Of a stretch of DNA of 64,000 bases, positions 32,324-42,820 are shown piece by piece (position 1 is the stretch's first letter; every line of letters begins with the position of its first letter). A program made the position numbers and the translations under genes. This DNA comes from Pseudo-nitzschia pungens. Lineage: Eukaryota > Bacillariophyta > Bacillariophyceae > Bacillariales > Bacillariaceae. The stretch spans positions 8,715,001-8,779,000 of the forward strand of contig CM074758.1 in NCBI GenBank assembly GCA_037355855.1. Reading direction: 5' to 3'. A model generated the notes under the pieces. That model searched no databases, was not told the origin of the DNA, and worked only from the letters and a program-made list of their open reading frames with translations.

Positions 32324-34489
32324 ATGGGACCCCATTCCCATTCACTCCATACGGTGCAGGCAACAGCACAAGCACGCAACAACAACAACAACAATAGGAA
32401 TACGAATACCGATACCGATACCGCAACAAATAATACAACACCGTTCTCCGATTGCAACGCCGTGTTTCCCGACAAGCATCGGGAATTGGTCCTTGGCGGC
32501 GGCGACGAATCCAGCACCTCAACCGCTGCAATCACCGATCCGAGCAGCGAAACCGAGAGCAACGGCGAGGATTCCTTTTGGGATTCGGTGGTGCCCGTGA
32601 GCGCAAACACAAACACAAACACCAACTCCGATACAAACTCCGATACAAACACGCCAATGGAATTGCAACGCGATCCGAGTCCGGATCCCCCGGCACCGGC
32701 ACCGGCACCGGCACGAAATGTCAAACGCCGCGCGGAGGAAGCGTATTACACCGGCTCGATAGCCTCGGCGGCGACTTCCTCTTCCCTCGCCGTGCATACG
32801 CATACGCACGCTCATACCCCGATGCACACGCCCGTGCAGTCACGGGGCCGCTTCCCGGGACATGGGCGTGGCGGGACTCGAGGTGAGCGATTTCGAACAG
32901 ACGGTGCCTGCCCCACCCGGGGCTCCTCGCCGAGGAGGGGGCGGACGGGGACACGACGGGCATGGACATGGACGCGTACGCGAGCCCGAGCTTTGCCAAC
33001 GCCGCGGTCAACGGCACCAACATTGCTTCTTCGAATTACTATGAATGCTACCGCTACCGCTACCAATTCGTACTTTTGCATCGGGAGCGGGGCCGGCTGC
33101 CTCGATCGGTCCGTCTCGCAGACCTGCCTGACCCGCGAGCTCGAGCAGCTCCCCATGAACCACCGGGAACACGTCGGGCAGGACCTGTACGGAATCGCGG
33201 AGGAGTGCATCCCGGACGCCGACGAGTCCCTCCTGGAGCAGCTGGAGGAAGCCATCGTTTCGCTGCTGGAAAAGGGCGATTCCAAGCTGTCGTCGTCGTC
33301 GTCCTCGCCGTCGGCGGCGGCTCGTGCGAGCGGTGCTTCTTCGTCTTCCCCCTCCAGCGCGGGAACAAGCATGCTCCCCATCACCCGGTCCAATCCCGAG
33401 CTCCAGGCGCTCGTCCCGTACCACGCCTATCGCCTGGCCCTGTCGCTCTCCCCCTCGTACGTCCGCAACCCGGCCTTCCGGCTCATGTTTCTCCGGGCCA
33501 CCGAGGGGGACGTCAAGAAGGCCGCCAAGCGGCTCACCCGGCACTTCAAGACCAAGCTCCGGCTCTTCGGAGAGGACAAGCTGGTCCGGGACATTTTCCT
33601 GGACGATCTGGACGGCGACGACATGGACGCGCTCCTGTCGGGCGGCTTCCAGGTCCTCCCGCAGCGGGACGCCGCGGGCCGGTCCGTCCTGTTCGGGCGG
33701 TACACGTCGATGCGGTACAAGACCATCGACAACATGCTCCGGGCGCTCTGGTACATCTGGATGTCCCTGCTGGAGGATCCCGTCAACCAGAAAAAGGGGG
33801 TCGTCGCGCTCGGATACGAGGTGGGAAGGGTCCCCCTGGACCGGTTCGGATGCGACGACGACGGCCACGATCACGATTACCATCACGATTACCATCACCA
33901 CGAAAGCACCACCACTACTGCTAGTACTAGTAGTGGTACTACTTGTGACAATGATGATGATGGTGGTGAGGGCGGTGACGCCCACGACCCGCACCGGCGG
34001 GAACCACTCCATCGGGAGCCGCAACGGGACGAACACCAGCGACGATCGCAACCACGCGAGCCACAACAAAACGAACAGCACCAGCAACACCAGCACCAGC
34101 GCGGCATCTTTGAGCTCTCGGGCGCCCTCGGGGGCAGCTCGGACCTCAGCGGCGGCTTCGACCGCAGGCTGGCCCGTGAGATCGTCTCGGTCCCCCTCTC
34201 GGTCCCGGCCCGACCGGTCGGATACCACCTCTGCACCGACTCGCACCAGTGGGTCGGGATGCTCAACATGGTCATGGTGACGTTGTGCAAGTTCATCCGG
34301 CTGCGGATGCGGATCCACCACGGGACGGACCTCGAGTGCCGGTACGCCCTCATGACCCACGGGATGCCGACCGAGACCATTCCCGTCGACGAGCACGGGG
34401 GGATCTCGCTGGAGGATCACCTAGCGTGGATCGAGGAGCGGAAGATTTTGGACGCCCGGAAAAAGGCGGCGGCGTACGCGGCGGCGTAG
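32324..34489 (+). CDS. Sec14/CRAL-TRIO-like protein, diatom type
   Basis: An open frame of 721 codons from ATG 32324. The N-terminal part is Asn/Thr/Asp-rich low complexity. A conserved region (about 366-500) has NPAFRLMFLRATEGDVKKAA, FKTKLRLFGEDKL, DDLDGDDMDALLSGGFQVLP and RDAAGRSVLF, resembling the CRAL-TRIO N-lobe and early lipid-binding domain of the expanded diatom Sec14-like family. A His/Asp-rich insert with an ACTAGT microsatellite (33915-33950) precedes the C-terminal block with HHGTDLECRYALMTHGMPTE. A lipid-binding or transfer role is inferred. Between 32860 and 33050 the GC-rich-third-position coding signal leaves the long frame and passes through the other two, so the true protein there is uncertain. 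Confidence 0.65.
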   Translation: MGPHSHSLHTVQATAQARNNNNNNRNTNTDTDTATNNTTPFSDCNAVFPDKHRELVLGGGDESSTSTAAITDPSSETESNGEDSFWDSVVPVSANTNTNTNSDTNSDTNTPMELQRDPSPDPPAPAPAPARNVKRRAEEAYYTGSIASAATSSSLAVHTHTHAHTPMHTPVQSRGRFPGHGRGGTRGERFRTDGACPTRGSSPRRGRTGTRRAWTWTRTRARALPTPRSTAPTLLLRITMNATATATNSYFCIGSGAGCLDRSVSQTCLTRELEQLPMNHREHVGQDLYGIAEECIPDADESLLEQLEEAIVSLLEKGDSKLSSSSSSPSAAARASGASSSSPSSAGTSMLPITRSNPELQALVPYHAYRLALSLSPSYVRNPAFRLMFLRATEGDVKKAAKRLTRHFKTKLRLFGEDKLVRDIFLDDLDGDDMDALLSGGFQVLPQRDAAGRSVLFGRYTSMRYKTIDNMLRALWYIWMSLLEDPVNQKKGVVALGYEVGRVPLDRFGCDDDGHDHDYHHDYHHHESTTTTASTSSGTTCDNDDDGGEGGDAHDPHRREPLHREPQRDEHQRRSQPREPQQNEQHQQHQHQRGIFELSGALGGSSDLSGGFDRRLAREIVSVPLSVPARPVGYHLCTDSHQWVGMLNMVMVTLCKFIRLRMRIHHGTDLECRYALMTHGMPTETIPVDEHGGISLEDHLAWIEERKILDARKKAAAYAAA

Positions 34490-35448
34490 TAGTGTGCGCG
34501 TGGCAGCGGCAGCGGCAACGGCAATGGCAATGGCATCGACGTCGGCGGTGGGATGATGGAGACGCGGGCAGGCAGGCAGCTAGCCAGCTAGCCGGTCGAT
34601 CAGCCGGCATGTCTGGCCAACGCGCGTGCGGCTTCGAGCTAGCGGATAGCGAGCAATGAGCGACGACGAGGAATGCTTTCAATCGAGAAGCGAACGACTA
34701 ACTAAAGAAATAAGTAAATCATGCCTACCTACCGGCAGCGAAGCAATTAGTGAAAACACTTTGGATACGGTAGTCTTCTGGTACGTGTACGGTAGTAGCC
34801 ATTGGCTGTTCTGGGCTCCCTCCCCACCGCTGCGGCTGCGGATGCGAGCGACGACGCAGCCGCTGCCGGGCACAGAGGTGCGGGACGATGCCTTCCCCAT
34901 CTGCTCACCTCATTGTCTCTTGGCCAGCACCAAGCCGATGACAATGAGGAGTGCTGTTCCCTGTGGGAGCGGATCGACAAAACTTTCCCACACGCCCACC
35001 CAGCAAGGACTCTCTGTGTACTGTACTAACCCTACATACCCCTATTACATAGGGATCCCATCCTGATTAGAGTTCAGGTTAGTGACTAGCTATCTACCGT
35101 TCACACACCTGTAACTTACGCTACACCACACATTCGCCTAGAGCTTAGTTAATCCGCCATCACTGCAGCGTGGCCATACTATACCACGTATGACCAGAGT
35201 ATCTTACGTGCAATCCGAACTTGACGTAAGGTACACCCCGAGACGATACTTACCCCAGTCCCCTACTCCTAATTTCTAAGGAAACCGGGGGCATCTGATA
35301 GGAATTCCGTTGTATTGAACGGAACTGTTAAGTAAGTTATTTTTAGTTTTCCTCCAACTTCATTTCGATCGAATCTGCAAAGCCCATTCGAACCAAAAGA
35401 AAACTTTTTCGCCCACTACTACATCGTATCGGACATAATACTTCGAAC
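34490..35448. other. spacer between two plus-strand genes
   Basis: Downstream region of the Sec14-like gene and promoter region of the acetyltransferase gene. Short GGCAGC/GGCAAT runs follow the stop at 34500-34535. A 136-codon frame (34656-35066) lacks coding character. Nothing else is seen. Confidence 0.45.
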
Positions 35449-36843
35449 ATGGCATTCGCGCTACGTAAACACGTAGCAGCTGTGCTGTTTGGAGCGGCAC
35501 AGACAACAACGATGCTAACGGAGGCACTGGCTACCGCGCCGGCGGTGCCGAGTGGTTTCGAGACCGGATCCTCCGTTGTGAGGACGGCGAAATCCGGCGA
35601 CGTTTTTCTCGCGAGGCCCTTTTCGTCGAAGGAATCCCTCCTCCGGGACCAGGAGCGCATCGACGACCTGTGCGAGAACGTTTGGGGAGGCACGGATTAC
35701 GTGCCCGAGCTGGCAAAAGTCTACGAGGCCGATCCGAGCTGCGAGTTTCTCGTCCTCGAGGAGGCGCCAAGCGGGGGCGACCCGATCCGAGAAGCGTCGG
35801 ATTCCGATGCCTCCCCGCCGCCCGATCCGCCGGCGCCGCCGCTGCCGCTGCGACCCCTCGTGGCGGCCGGAAACCGTCGTCTCTTGCCGGGGACCGCCGA
35901 CACCTGGTGGATCGAGGCCATTCGGGTCTCCGAATCCTTTCGGGGCAGGGGGATCGCGGGGCTTTTGACGGCCGAGCTCTGCTCGAGGTGCCGGTCCTCC
36001 GGGCGAGGCGGCAGCGAAGAGGAAAACGACAACGACAACATCAAGTCGCGCAAGACCGAGATTTTGTCGTGCACGAAAGACCAGAACCGCGCCATGGATT
36101 CCGTCTTTGCCAAACCGGGCGTCGATCTGCGTCGCGTCCCCGGCGGGGCGGCCGCGTGGACGCCCGTGGATGACCTGAAAGAGCTCCCGGGATGGTCGTC
36201 GTCGTCCTCCTCGGAAGTCGTCCCGCAAAACATTCTCCGGTCGGTCGGTCTGGAGGACCGCATTCCGGAGTCGGCCAAGAATCTGCGCTGGGAAGCGATC
36301 GAGACCTACGAGGAGCTGGCGTCCGCCCTGGCGACGGAGCAAAGCAATAGCAATGGCGAGAGCGAGAGCACCACCGACCACCTGGGGTACCTTCCGGGGT
36401 TCGGAAAGGTGCTGTGGCCCTGCGAGGAGCTTTCCGACAGCCTCCGCAGGGGGTTGGTCCGGAAGCTCGCGCGCGGGAACGGGAACGACGACGGACCGGC
36501 GGTGGTCTGGGCGCTGGTCCGGGACCCGGCCGTCTCCACCGAACTCCGAACGCGGTACGTCTGTTCGGTGGCCGCTTCGCGCGCGGAGGACCTGGACGCG
36601 GTTCTGTGGGAGGCCTGTCGTCCCGAGTACGCCGAGCGGATGGACACCGACGCGGACGCCGACTTGGATCCGAACCCGGAAGGAACGCACCATCCTCCCG
36701 TTTTTCGGATGGTGACGCTGTGGCCCCTGGCCGGAACCTCGGCGACCGTCGAGGGCATTCCCTTGGAGCGCAACGACGTCTTTCGGTTCTATCGGTGGAG
36801 AGCTGGCGAAAATAACAATGACGACGAAAGCGACGTTGTATAG
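35449..36843 (+). CDS. GNAT-family N-acetyltransferase
   Basis: Single exon, 464 residues. The N-terminal 30 residues are mildly hydrophobic and may be a targeting signal. Acceptor-side residues VWGGTDYVPELAKVYEADPS are followed by a Pro/Asp-rich insert, then TWWIEAIRVSESFRGRGIAG (about 155-175), which holds the R-G-x-G-x-A/G acetyl-CoA pyrophosphate-binding loop on strand 4/helix 3. ILSCTKDQNRAMDSVFAKPG fits the next strands. The layout, with a long C-terminal half beginning EVVPQNILRS, recalls animal NAT16-type histidine acetyltransferases, but the similarity is judged by eye and the substrate is not known. Confidence 0.65.
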   Translation: MAFALRKHVAAVLFGAAQTTTMLTEALATAPAVPSGFETGSSVVRTAKSGDVFLARPFSSKESLLRDQERIDDLCENVWGGTDYVPELAKVYEADPSCEFLVLEEAPSGGDPIREASDSDASPPPDPPAPPLPLRPLVAAGNRRLLPGTADTWWIEAIRVSESFRGRGIAGLLTAELCSRCRSSGRGGSEEENDNDNIKSRKTEILSCTKDQNRAMDSVFAKPGVDLRRVPGGAAAWTPVDDLKELPGWSSSSSSEVVPQNILRSVGLEDRIPESAKNLRWEAIETYEELASALATEQSNSNGESESTTDHLGYLPGFGKVLWPCEELSDSLRRGLVRKLARGNGNDDGPAVVWALVRDPAVSTELRTRYVCSVAASRAEDLDAVLWEACRPEYAERMDTDADADLDPNPEGTHHPPVFRMVTLWPLAGTSATVEGIPLERNDVFRFYRWRAGENNNDDESDVV

Positions 36844-37822
36844 AAAAGATGGCAGCGACGCGGAGGATTGATTCCCAGTGAAAAGATTCGACGAGACCAG
36901 ACACGATGAAATCGAGTTTGTGAGTGAGTGAGTGAGTGAGTGAGGCAAAAAAATCACAATCACGAAACCAAGCAGAACGCAGCCAGCCAGCCAGCCGGCC
37001 AGCGAATCAACACAAATTATCCCATTGGGTCTCGATACAAATCCATCCGTGATGTCTTGTTGCGCGTCTCCCGAGCGATCCAAATCACGGCGGACGGAGG
37101 AATTCGGCTTGCCTCGCCTCGCGGTTGCCTTGCTGTGCCTCGCGTGTGGAAATACTACCAGAGGCAGGGATGGTTGCCGTTCCGGGGGCCGATGGGATTG
37201 GGATCGCCGATCGGAACGATCGCAAATGGGGCGGGGCGACCGACTCCTTTTGGTTGTGGATTGGAATGACCGCGGTGGCAACCGCAGGTCTCTTTGAAGA
37301 CGGACAGCAAAACGAGCGCGCGTCGCGAATTCATCTCGATCCATTCGTTCCATTGACTTCCATTCCAATCGGGTTCGGTTTGATTGAGTTCAGTGGAGTT
37401 CAGTTGACTTCAACTGACTTCGGTTGAGTTCAGCTCGGATGAGAGCATCTCAATACACGAACCCGGGAGAAACGATGCGCAGAGGAAATCAATAAAGAAA
37501 TTTACGAGTATCTCCTTTCTTTCAAATAATGTAAGGAAGAACTGTAACACACAACAATAAAACAACCGAAAAACATATCATATTCTCAATATCAATGAAA
37601 GGAATGCACTCTATTTTGTATCTTGTATCTTTAATGATCTCGCCACAGATGAGAGAGTAGCCCAGAGAACCATTCAATTGATCCCGTGCCTCGTCGATGA
37701 TTGGCACCCTTTTTCGATCTCTTCGATGCACAAATGGATGTTACCATTACGAATGAGTGGCCTTTCTTCCTCAGTCGTTGAAAGCCCGCTCCCGACGCCA
37801 ACGCGACCGCCAACCCGACCGA
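36844..37822. other. spacer between convergent genes
   Basis: A (GTGA)n run at 36918-36942 follows the acetyltransferase stop. TTGACTTC/TTGAGTTC direct repeats occur at 37382-37432. No gene is seen. Confidence 0.5.
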
Positions 37823-39418
37823 TCAGGCTCCGACTCCGGCTCGTTTTTTGCGCGCGTCTTCTTCCTCCCTCTCCCGAATCAGTTCCCTCCCGCGCAGATC
37901 GGCGATCCGCACGGGTTCCGGGATCCGGACCCTCGAAAGCGACGCGGCGATGCGCGTGGCCTCCAGGAGCGACATCCCGTGTCCGACGCTGACCACGATG
38001 GGCTTGGCGGTCCCCGGATCCTTTCTCGGTTTCGTTTTTGGGTTCGATTTCGATTTCGTCGCGGTCGTTGGCTTGGTGCCGTGGCGGCCCAGACCCCCGT
38101 GGCCCACGAGGGCGGTTCCGAGAATCACGGAGTTGTTGCCATTCGCATCATCGGCGGTATTGCAATTGTTGTTGCTGCGATTGCCGCAGCTGCCGGTGGT
38201 GGTGGTCGTCGTCGCGCTTCGGCACTCGAGGGGAATGGCGATCCCGTTGCAAACGGGCGCCAAATCCTTGAGGAGATCCTTTCGATCGATTCGTTCCTTC
38301 CGGTGTTTTCCCGTTGCCAGTTTCTGGCGGTGCCGAGGCGCAGTCGGAGCGGGTTTGCCCAGAATCAATCCCGGGGACTCTTGCGGCGCCCACGGGGCAG
38401 CGCTATCGCGACCGTCACGGTTATTCTCATTGCCATTGCCATTGTCATTCCCGTTCCCCCCGAAGAACGCCCCGTGAACCCGCTCCAAGAAATCATCGAT
38501 GCGCGCATCCAGCAATTCCCGCGTCCAGCAGTGGTTGTCGGTTGCGTCTCCATTTTCGTCTCGGTGCTGGTCGGAAACAGCCGCGGCATCGCCATTCTCG
38601 TTGTCCTTGCCGGTCGTTAGCGGCTCCGCGGGTTCTTCGTCCGCGGTTCGGTCGGGGTGGGGTCCGTTTTCTTCTTCCGACGGCAGCGGCAGCGGCAGCG
38701 GCACGTTCAGCAGCGATTTCCCGATCCCGATCGTCGGGAGCCCGGTCCGGACCCCCAGGCAGCACGCGATTCCGGCCCCGCGAGGGTGAAACGAACCGTT
38801 CCCGTCCACCAGAATCGCCCGCGGCGTGCGATCCGGCGCCCCCGAGAGCTGCCGGCGCACCAGCGTTTCCAGCGGATCGATTTCCCGGACCGCCAGAAAG
38901 GTGGGAACGTAGGGAACGGCTTCGGCGTCGTACCACTCGTGGTCGCGGTAGACGACCTCCAGGGTTCTGGAATCGAGAACGACGTACACCGCCACGGACA
39001 GGGACGGTGACGGGATTGCGCCCGCGCCGCCGCTTTTGGCTCTGCGAATGGCGGTGTTGGGATTGGGAAAACTCACGTCGACGCCCCCATAATAATACCG
39101 ACGCTCGTCGTCGTCTTTGTCGTCGTCGTCGCCGTTGGTTGGATTGTTGTCGCAAGACTCGGCGTCCGTTCCGGGCGACGGGGACGACGAATCGAGCTCG
39201 GCATGGAGCGGCAATACCCGCCGGAACCAGGGACGATCCTCGGCGATTATATTTGTTCCGTCGCGGCTGTTCGGTGTCGGATCCTCGTGCACCTCCACGA
39301 GGGACGCGATGAGTCCTTGTTCTTTCTTCCAGATGGATTTTTGACGTTCCAATTGTTCGGGAGACCAACGAGAAGGGTGGTAGCGATGGGTGTCGGAATC
39401 CTTCGACGCGAACGACAT
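37823..39418 (-). CDS. ENDOV: endonuclease V (deoxyinosine-specific nuclease)
   Basis: Single exon, 531 residues from the ATG at 39418. The catalytic blocks are in the expected order: GGVDVSF (metal Asp), [14 protein letters not shown] (Glu), [13 protein letters not shown] (Asp), [11 protein letters not shown] (Lys) and [10 protein letters not shown] (His). The family normally has DGHG at the third block; here it is DGNG. EndoV cleaves near inosine in DNA or RNA; eukaryotic forms prefer RNA. The family is usually 220-300 residues; the excess is an acidic N-terminal extension and a low-complexity Asn/Asp/Gly-rich insert of about 230 residues between the Lys and His blocks. It could be a structured-core enzyme with disordered loops. 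Confidence 0.88.
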   Translation of the reverse strand: MSFASKDSDTHRYHPSRWSPEQLERQKSIWKKEQGLIASLVEVHEDPTPNSRDGTNIIAEDRPWFRRVLPLHAELDSSSPSPGTDAESCDNNPTNGDDDDKDDDERRYYYGGVDVSFPNPNTAIRRAKSGGAGAIPSPSLSVAVYVVLDSRTLEVVYRDHEWYDAEAVPYVPTFLAVREIDPLETLVRRQLSGAPDRTPRAILVDGNGSFHPRGAGIACCLGVRTGLPTIGIGKSLLNVPLPLPLPSEEENGPHPDRTADEEPAEPLTTGKDNENGDAAAVSDQHRDENGDATDNHCWTRELLDARIDDFLERVHGAFFGGNGNDNGNGNENNRDGRDSAAPWAPQESPGLILGKPAPTAPRHRQKLATGKHRKERIDRKDLLKDLAPVCNGIAIPLECRSATTTTTTGSCGNRSNNNCNTADDANGNNSVILGTALVGHGGLGRHGTKPTTATKSKSNPKTKPRKDPGTAKPIVVSVGHGMSLLEATRIAASLSRVRIPEPVRIADLRGRELIREREEEDARKKRAGVGA

Positions 39419-40591
39419 GATTGTTATTAGTATTGTTGCGGTTGTTTTGAGTCGTTCAACCGGAATGCCGGCTTCAGATTGTTCGGGTGGAGTTGAGGGT
39501 GGGACAAACAATAATACTTCGAAATACTGTAGTTCGTTGCCTGCTGCCCGAGTTTCTCGTTTTCTGCGGGAGTGAAAACATCGTTACTTGCTGGGAAAGA
39601 TACCAATGAGACGATCCAAAAGACGGGCAAGACGGCTTCGTTGGAACGCTTTTCGATGATTCGATTCATCTTGTTGCACCGTACATCAGTCGGATGTTTC
39701 ATGACACGTGGAAGTACATGGCCCGTTCTTCTTTCAAGCAGTCTCTAAACTAGTGAAAGGAGCATGGTTAACAACAATAATAACAATAATATCTACAACA
39801 ACCCCAACCCCAACCCCAACAATAGCAGTCCAGTAGTGTTTCATATCATCCAATTTTCGAAGTTGATGATGAGAGGGCCAAGAAGTAATACTAGTACGAT
39901 TGAATTTGTAAAATCTAGCTTGGCTTTGCTTCACTCGAAACGAACAAAACGTTGAATCCTAGTATTTATTCCATTCTTGCTTCTTGCGCATCATCATGGA
40001 TGGCGAGACCGAAAGCTCTGCAATCGCCTTGTCGTCGTCGCACACCACGACCACCAACCGGAATTCCATGCGCACGAGACCCGGATCCGAGGATGAGCGT
40101 TCACCGAAGGAACAACAACAAACAATCAATAGCATCTCCTATTAACCGTTGGACAGAGCGAGTCGTTCGTCGACCAGCCGGTCGACCTCCTCGGGAAGGC
40201 GCAAGAATACGCGCCTGGGTGGTGCGGTGTCAACGTGACGGCGAAAGGACACTCCCCGGCGATGCCCGCCGACATCACTCACGCGTTCCCTCACTCACTC
40301 ACTCACTCACTCACTCACCCACCGACAGACGGACTCGGTCCTTTTCCGCCGAGCGAGAGTGCGGCTCTCGTCCCACCATCGATCCATTGCCGGGGCGGAC
40401 GCTTGGTCGACGCGAAACGAAACGAAACGATCCGTCCGCGACGAACACGAACCGACTCACTCCGTGGATTTGGTTCGGTTTCGTCTGTCTCGCGAGTTCG
40501 CTTTGTTGCTTGGGCGCCCCGCGGAGCGTCTGCCGCCGAAGCTAGAAGAATGACGGTCGGTCGGTCGGTCGGTGAGTCAGCTCGGCGGGCT
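39419..40591. other. spacer upstream of endonuclease V gene
   Basis: Promoter side of the endonuclease V gene and downstream region of the next minus-strand gene. (AAT/AAC)n words occur at 39769-39800, a (CTCA)n run at 40290-40316 and a (CGGT)n run at 40556-40572 just past the downstream gene's stop. No gene is supported. Confidence 0.5.
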
Positions 40592-42820
40592 CTACGGATC
40601 GCGTCTCGATCGCCGCCGGGAGACGGGAGGCCTCGCTCCTCCGTCGTTTTCATCACCGGTATCGTTGTCGTTGTCGTTATCGTCGTCGAAGGTGGTCCTT
40701 CCCTTCGGAGATTGGCGACGCTCGGACCGCCGCGTCCGTTCCGGTGGATCCTCCCCGCGCGGCCGGCGGCGCCGCTGCTGCCGCGGATCTTGCTGCTGCT
40801 GCGACCGCCGCGTCCGTTGCGGCCGATCCTCCGGTGCGCGTTCCCGCCGGCGCCGGTCTCTCGGAGTTGGTGGTTGCGGTTGCGCTTGCGGTGGTCCCCG
40901 CAGCTTCCGCGCCCGTTCCGTCCGGGTCGGCGGAACGATGGATCCCCCCACCCCGTTGTGGAGGCTCCAGAGCCACTTCTTGTAGAGATCGGTCCTCCAC
41001 TCGTTTTCCTGCTCGATGGTCCGGTCCCAGTCCTCCCCCAGGAACAGCTTGCGGAGGTCGGACTCCTTTCGCAGCAGGTTGCGAAAGGTGTCGATGTCGA
41101 CCCACAGCGGCGAATTGATGTCCGGGGGATCCTCCAGGACGGTCCGCTCGGAAGCGACCGCCCGGGGAACGCCGTAGATGCGCTTGGGATTGCCGTCCCC
41201 GTCCAGCGAGTCGCGCTCCCGGGAGGATCGCCTCGGTCTTCTCGGGTTCGGTCGCGATCGCGGATTCGCGCTTGTCGTGTCCCCGTTTTCGTAGTCGTCG
41301 TTGTAGTCGTCATTGTAGTCGTCCTCACTCGGTGGTGAGCCTCGCCGTCTCATTTGCGGTTGAGCTTGCGTTTGCTCCGGTGGCTGCCGCCGGCGCCGAG
41401 GCGCTTCGTCCGCGTCCCGCTGCAAGCGTCGCGGAGACGATCGCCGATCGGGGTCCGTGTCTCGAAGCTTCGAATCCGATGGGATCCGTCGTCCTCCTCG
41501 TTCTTTGGATTGCTCCTTCGCTCGCCCCCCGCGGTCGGTTTGCCGCGCGCGGCGGCGCTGCTTCGACTCGGCGTCGGCGCGTTCCCGCTCGTTGATGGAC
41601 GCCGCCATTGCGGCGGCCTCCTCCAGGCTGTCCACCAGGGTGACCTGCGGGGGAGCGGAGGGTTCCCGGACCTTCCACTGGACCGGGACCCCCATGCTCG
41701 GGCGGGTCTTGGAATCGAGGACCACGATGGACAGAAACTCGGACTGCATGCGCTCGAGGTCGGGAGCGGAGTACCCCAGATCCAGCAGGTCCTGCAGCGG
41801 GACGAAGGTCATGGCGTTGCCGGTGATGTTGCGGTAGAGGACCGCGCGGGGGTCCGCGGTCGTGCTCGTGTTGGTATTTGTGTTCGTGCTCGTGTTCGTG
41901 TTGGAGGCCGTTGCAGTCTCGTTGGAGACCGTCTCGGCTTTCGGGGCAGTCTCGGGCACGCCGGATATCTCGGACTCGGACGTGAAATTCGCCGACGCCA
42001 CGGGATCCGCCGGAGTCGCTGTCGCCGTCGCTGTCGGTGGCATTGTCACTTCCAGCCCCTCGAGAGTCGTCGGCTTCTCCTTCCCGGAAGATAGATCGGT
42101 TTCCGAATGCGAAACCGATTCCGTTTCGACGCTCGGCAACGCTGATTCCACCGGCTCGTCCAACTCCGAGACCACGACAAGGTCCGGTTCGGAGTCCGAG
42201 TTCTCCGATGATTCGATCGCTGTTGCTGCGGCGAGCTCCGCTTCGACGTCGTTGTTCTCATCGATGTCGACGTCGATGTCGTTGTTCTCATCGTTTGCGT
42301 GTTGTTGCCGATCCATTTCCGAACGGAGATCCGTCGAAACCGCGCTCGACGACGACGCGCGCGGCCACCGGGTTTGGCAGTAGTCGTCGCCCAGAATCTC
42401 CGAGACGTATTCGCGGTACCAGTCGGGATCTTCGTTCCGCAGGCGCTGGTGGACGGCGAGACGGACCGGATCCGGTTCGGCGCCGTCCCGGCTTGGTTCC
42501 CCCTCCATCGAATCGTCTCTCGATAGCAGCAACGACGAGCACGGGGTTCCTTCCCCGGAAGAGCGTCCGCGACGGTATGTTGTGGTGGCGGTTGCTCCCG
42601 TCGTCGTCGTCGTTTTCGTCCCGGTCGGAGCCGGTGTCGGTGTCCCGTGGAGGTACCGAGGATTGCGATTGCCCACAAAAGCTGCGGGAAGGCCGAAGCC
42701 ATCGGCGGGGGTGGTTGTCGATGCGCACAGCATCGCGGCCACCGCGGTTAGTTTCCGAAACGGTGGCCCCTTTCTCCCACGGGGCGATGATTCCCTCGCC
42801 GATTCCGACCGCGTGCCCAT
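40592..42820 (-). CDS. unknown protein, probably plastid-targeted
   Basis: Single exon, 742 residues from the ATG at 42820. The N-terminus has a basic start, a hydrophobic core (LTAVAAMLCAS) and a possible cleavage at ADG-FGLPAAF, which fits a diatom plastid entry signal. Conserved-looking islands are DPDWYREYVSEILGDDY (~120), LYRNITGNAMTFVPLQDLLD and SIVVLDSKTRPSMGVPVQW (middle), and LRKLFLGEDWDRTIEQE with DLYKKWLWSLHNGVGG near the end. Between them are long acidic and Arg-rich low-complexity tracts; the last 90 residues are strongly basic. No known domain is recognised, so no function is assigned. A (GATT)n run lies directly before the ATG. Confidence 0.65.
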   Translation of the reverse strand: MGTRSESARESSPRGRKGPPFRKLTAVAAMLCASTTTPADGFGLPAAFVGNRNPRYLHGTPTPAPTGTKTTTTTGATATTTYRRGRSSGEGTPCSSLLLSRDDSMEGEPSRDGAEPDPVRLAVHQRLRNEDPDWYREYVSEILGDDYCQTRWPRASSSSAVSTDLRSEMDRQQHANDENNDIDVDIDENNDVEAELAAATAIESSENSDSEPDLVVVSELDEPVESALPSVETESVSHSETDLSSGKEKPTTLEGLEVTMPPTATATATPADPVASANFTSESEISGVPETAPKAETVSNETATASNTNTSTNTNTNTSTTADPRAVLYRNITGNAMTFVPLQDLLDLGYSAPDLERMQSEFLSIVVLDSKTRPSMGVPVQWKVREPSAPPQVTLVDSLEEAAAMAASINERERADAESKQRRRARQTDRGGRAKEQSKERGGRRIPSDSKLRDTDPDRRSSPRRLQRDADEAPRRRRQPPEQTQAQPQMRRRGSPPSEDDYNDDYNDDYENGDTTSANPRSRPNPRRPRRSSRERDSLDGDGNPKRIYGVPRAVASERTVLEDPPDINSPLWVDIDTFRNLLRKESDLRKLFLGEDWDRTIEQENEWRTDLYKKWLWSLHNGVGGSIVPPTRTERARKLRGPPQAQPQPPTPRDRRRRERAPEDRPQRTRRSQQQQDPRQQRRRRPRGEDPPERTRRSERRQSPKGRTTFDDDNDNDNDTGDENDGGARPPVSRRRSRRDP

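Noticed and set aside
33008..34420. Minus-strand 470-codon frame opposite the Sec14-like gene
   Set aside because: Antisense shadow with Asp/Gly/Val-rich composition and no domain.
34656..35066. 136-codon plus-strand frame between two genes
   Set aside because: Composition changes along its length and matches no family; likely spacer.
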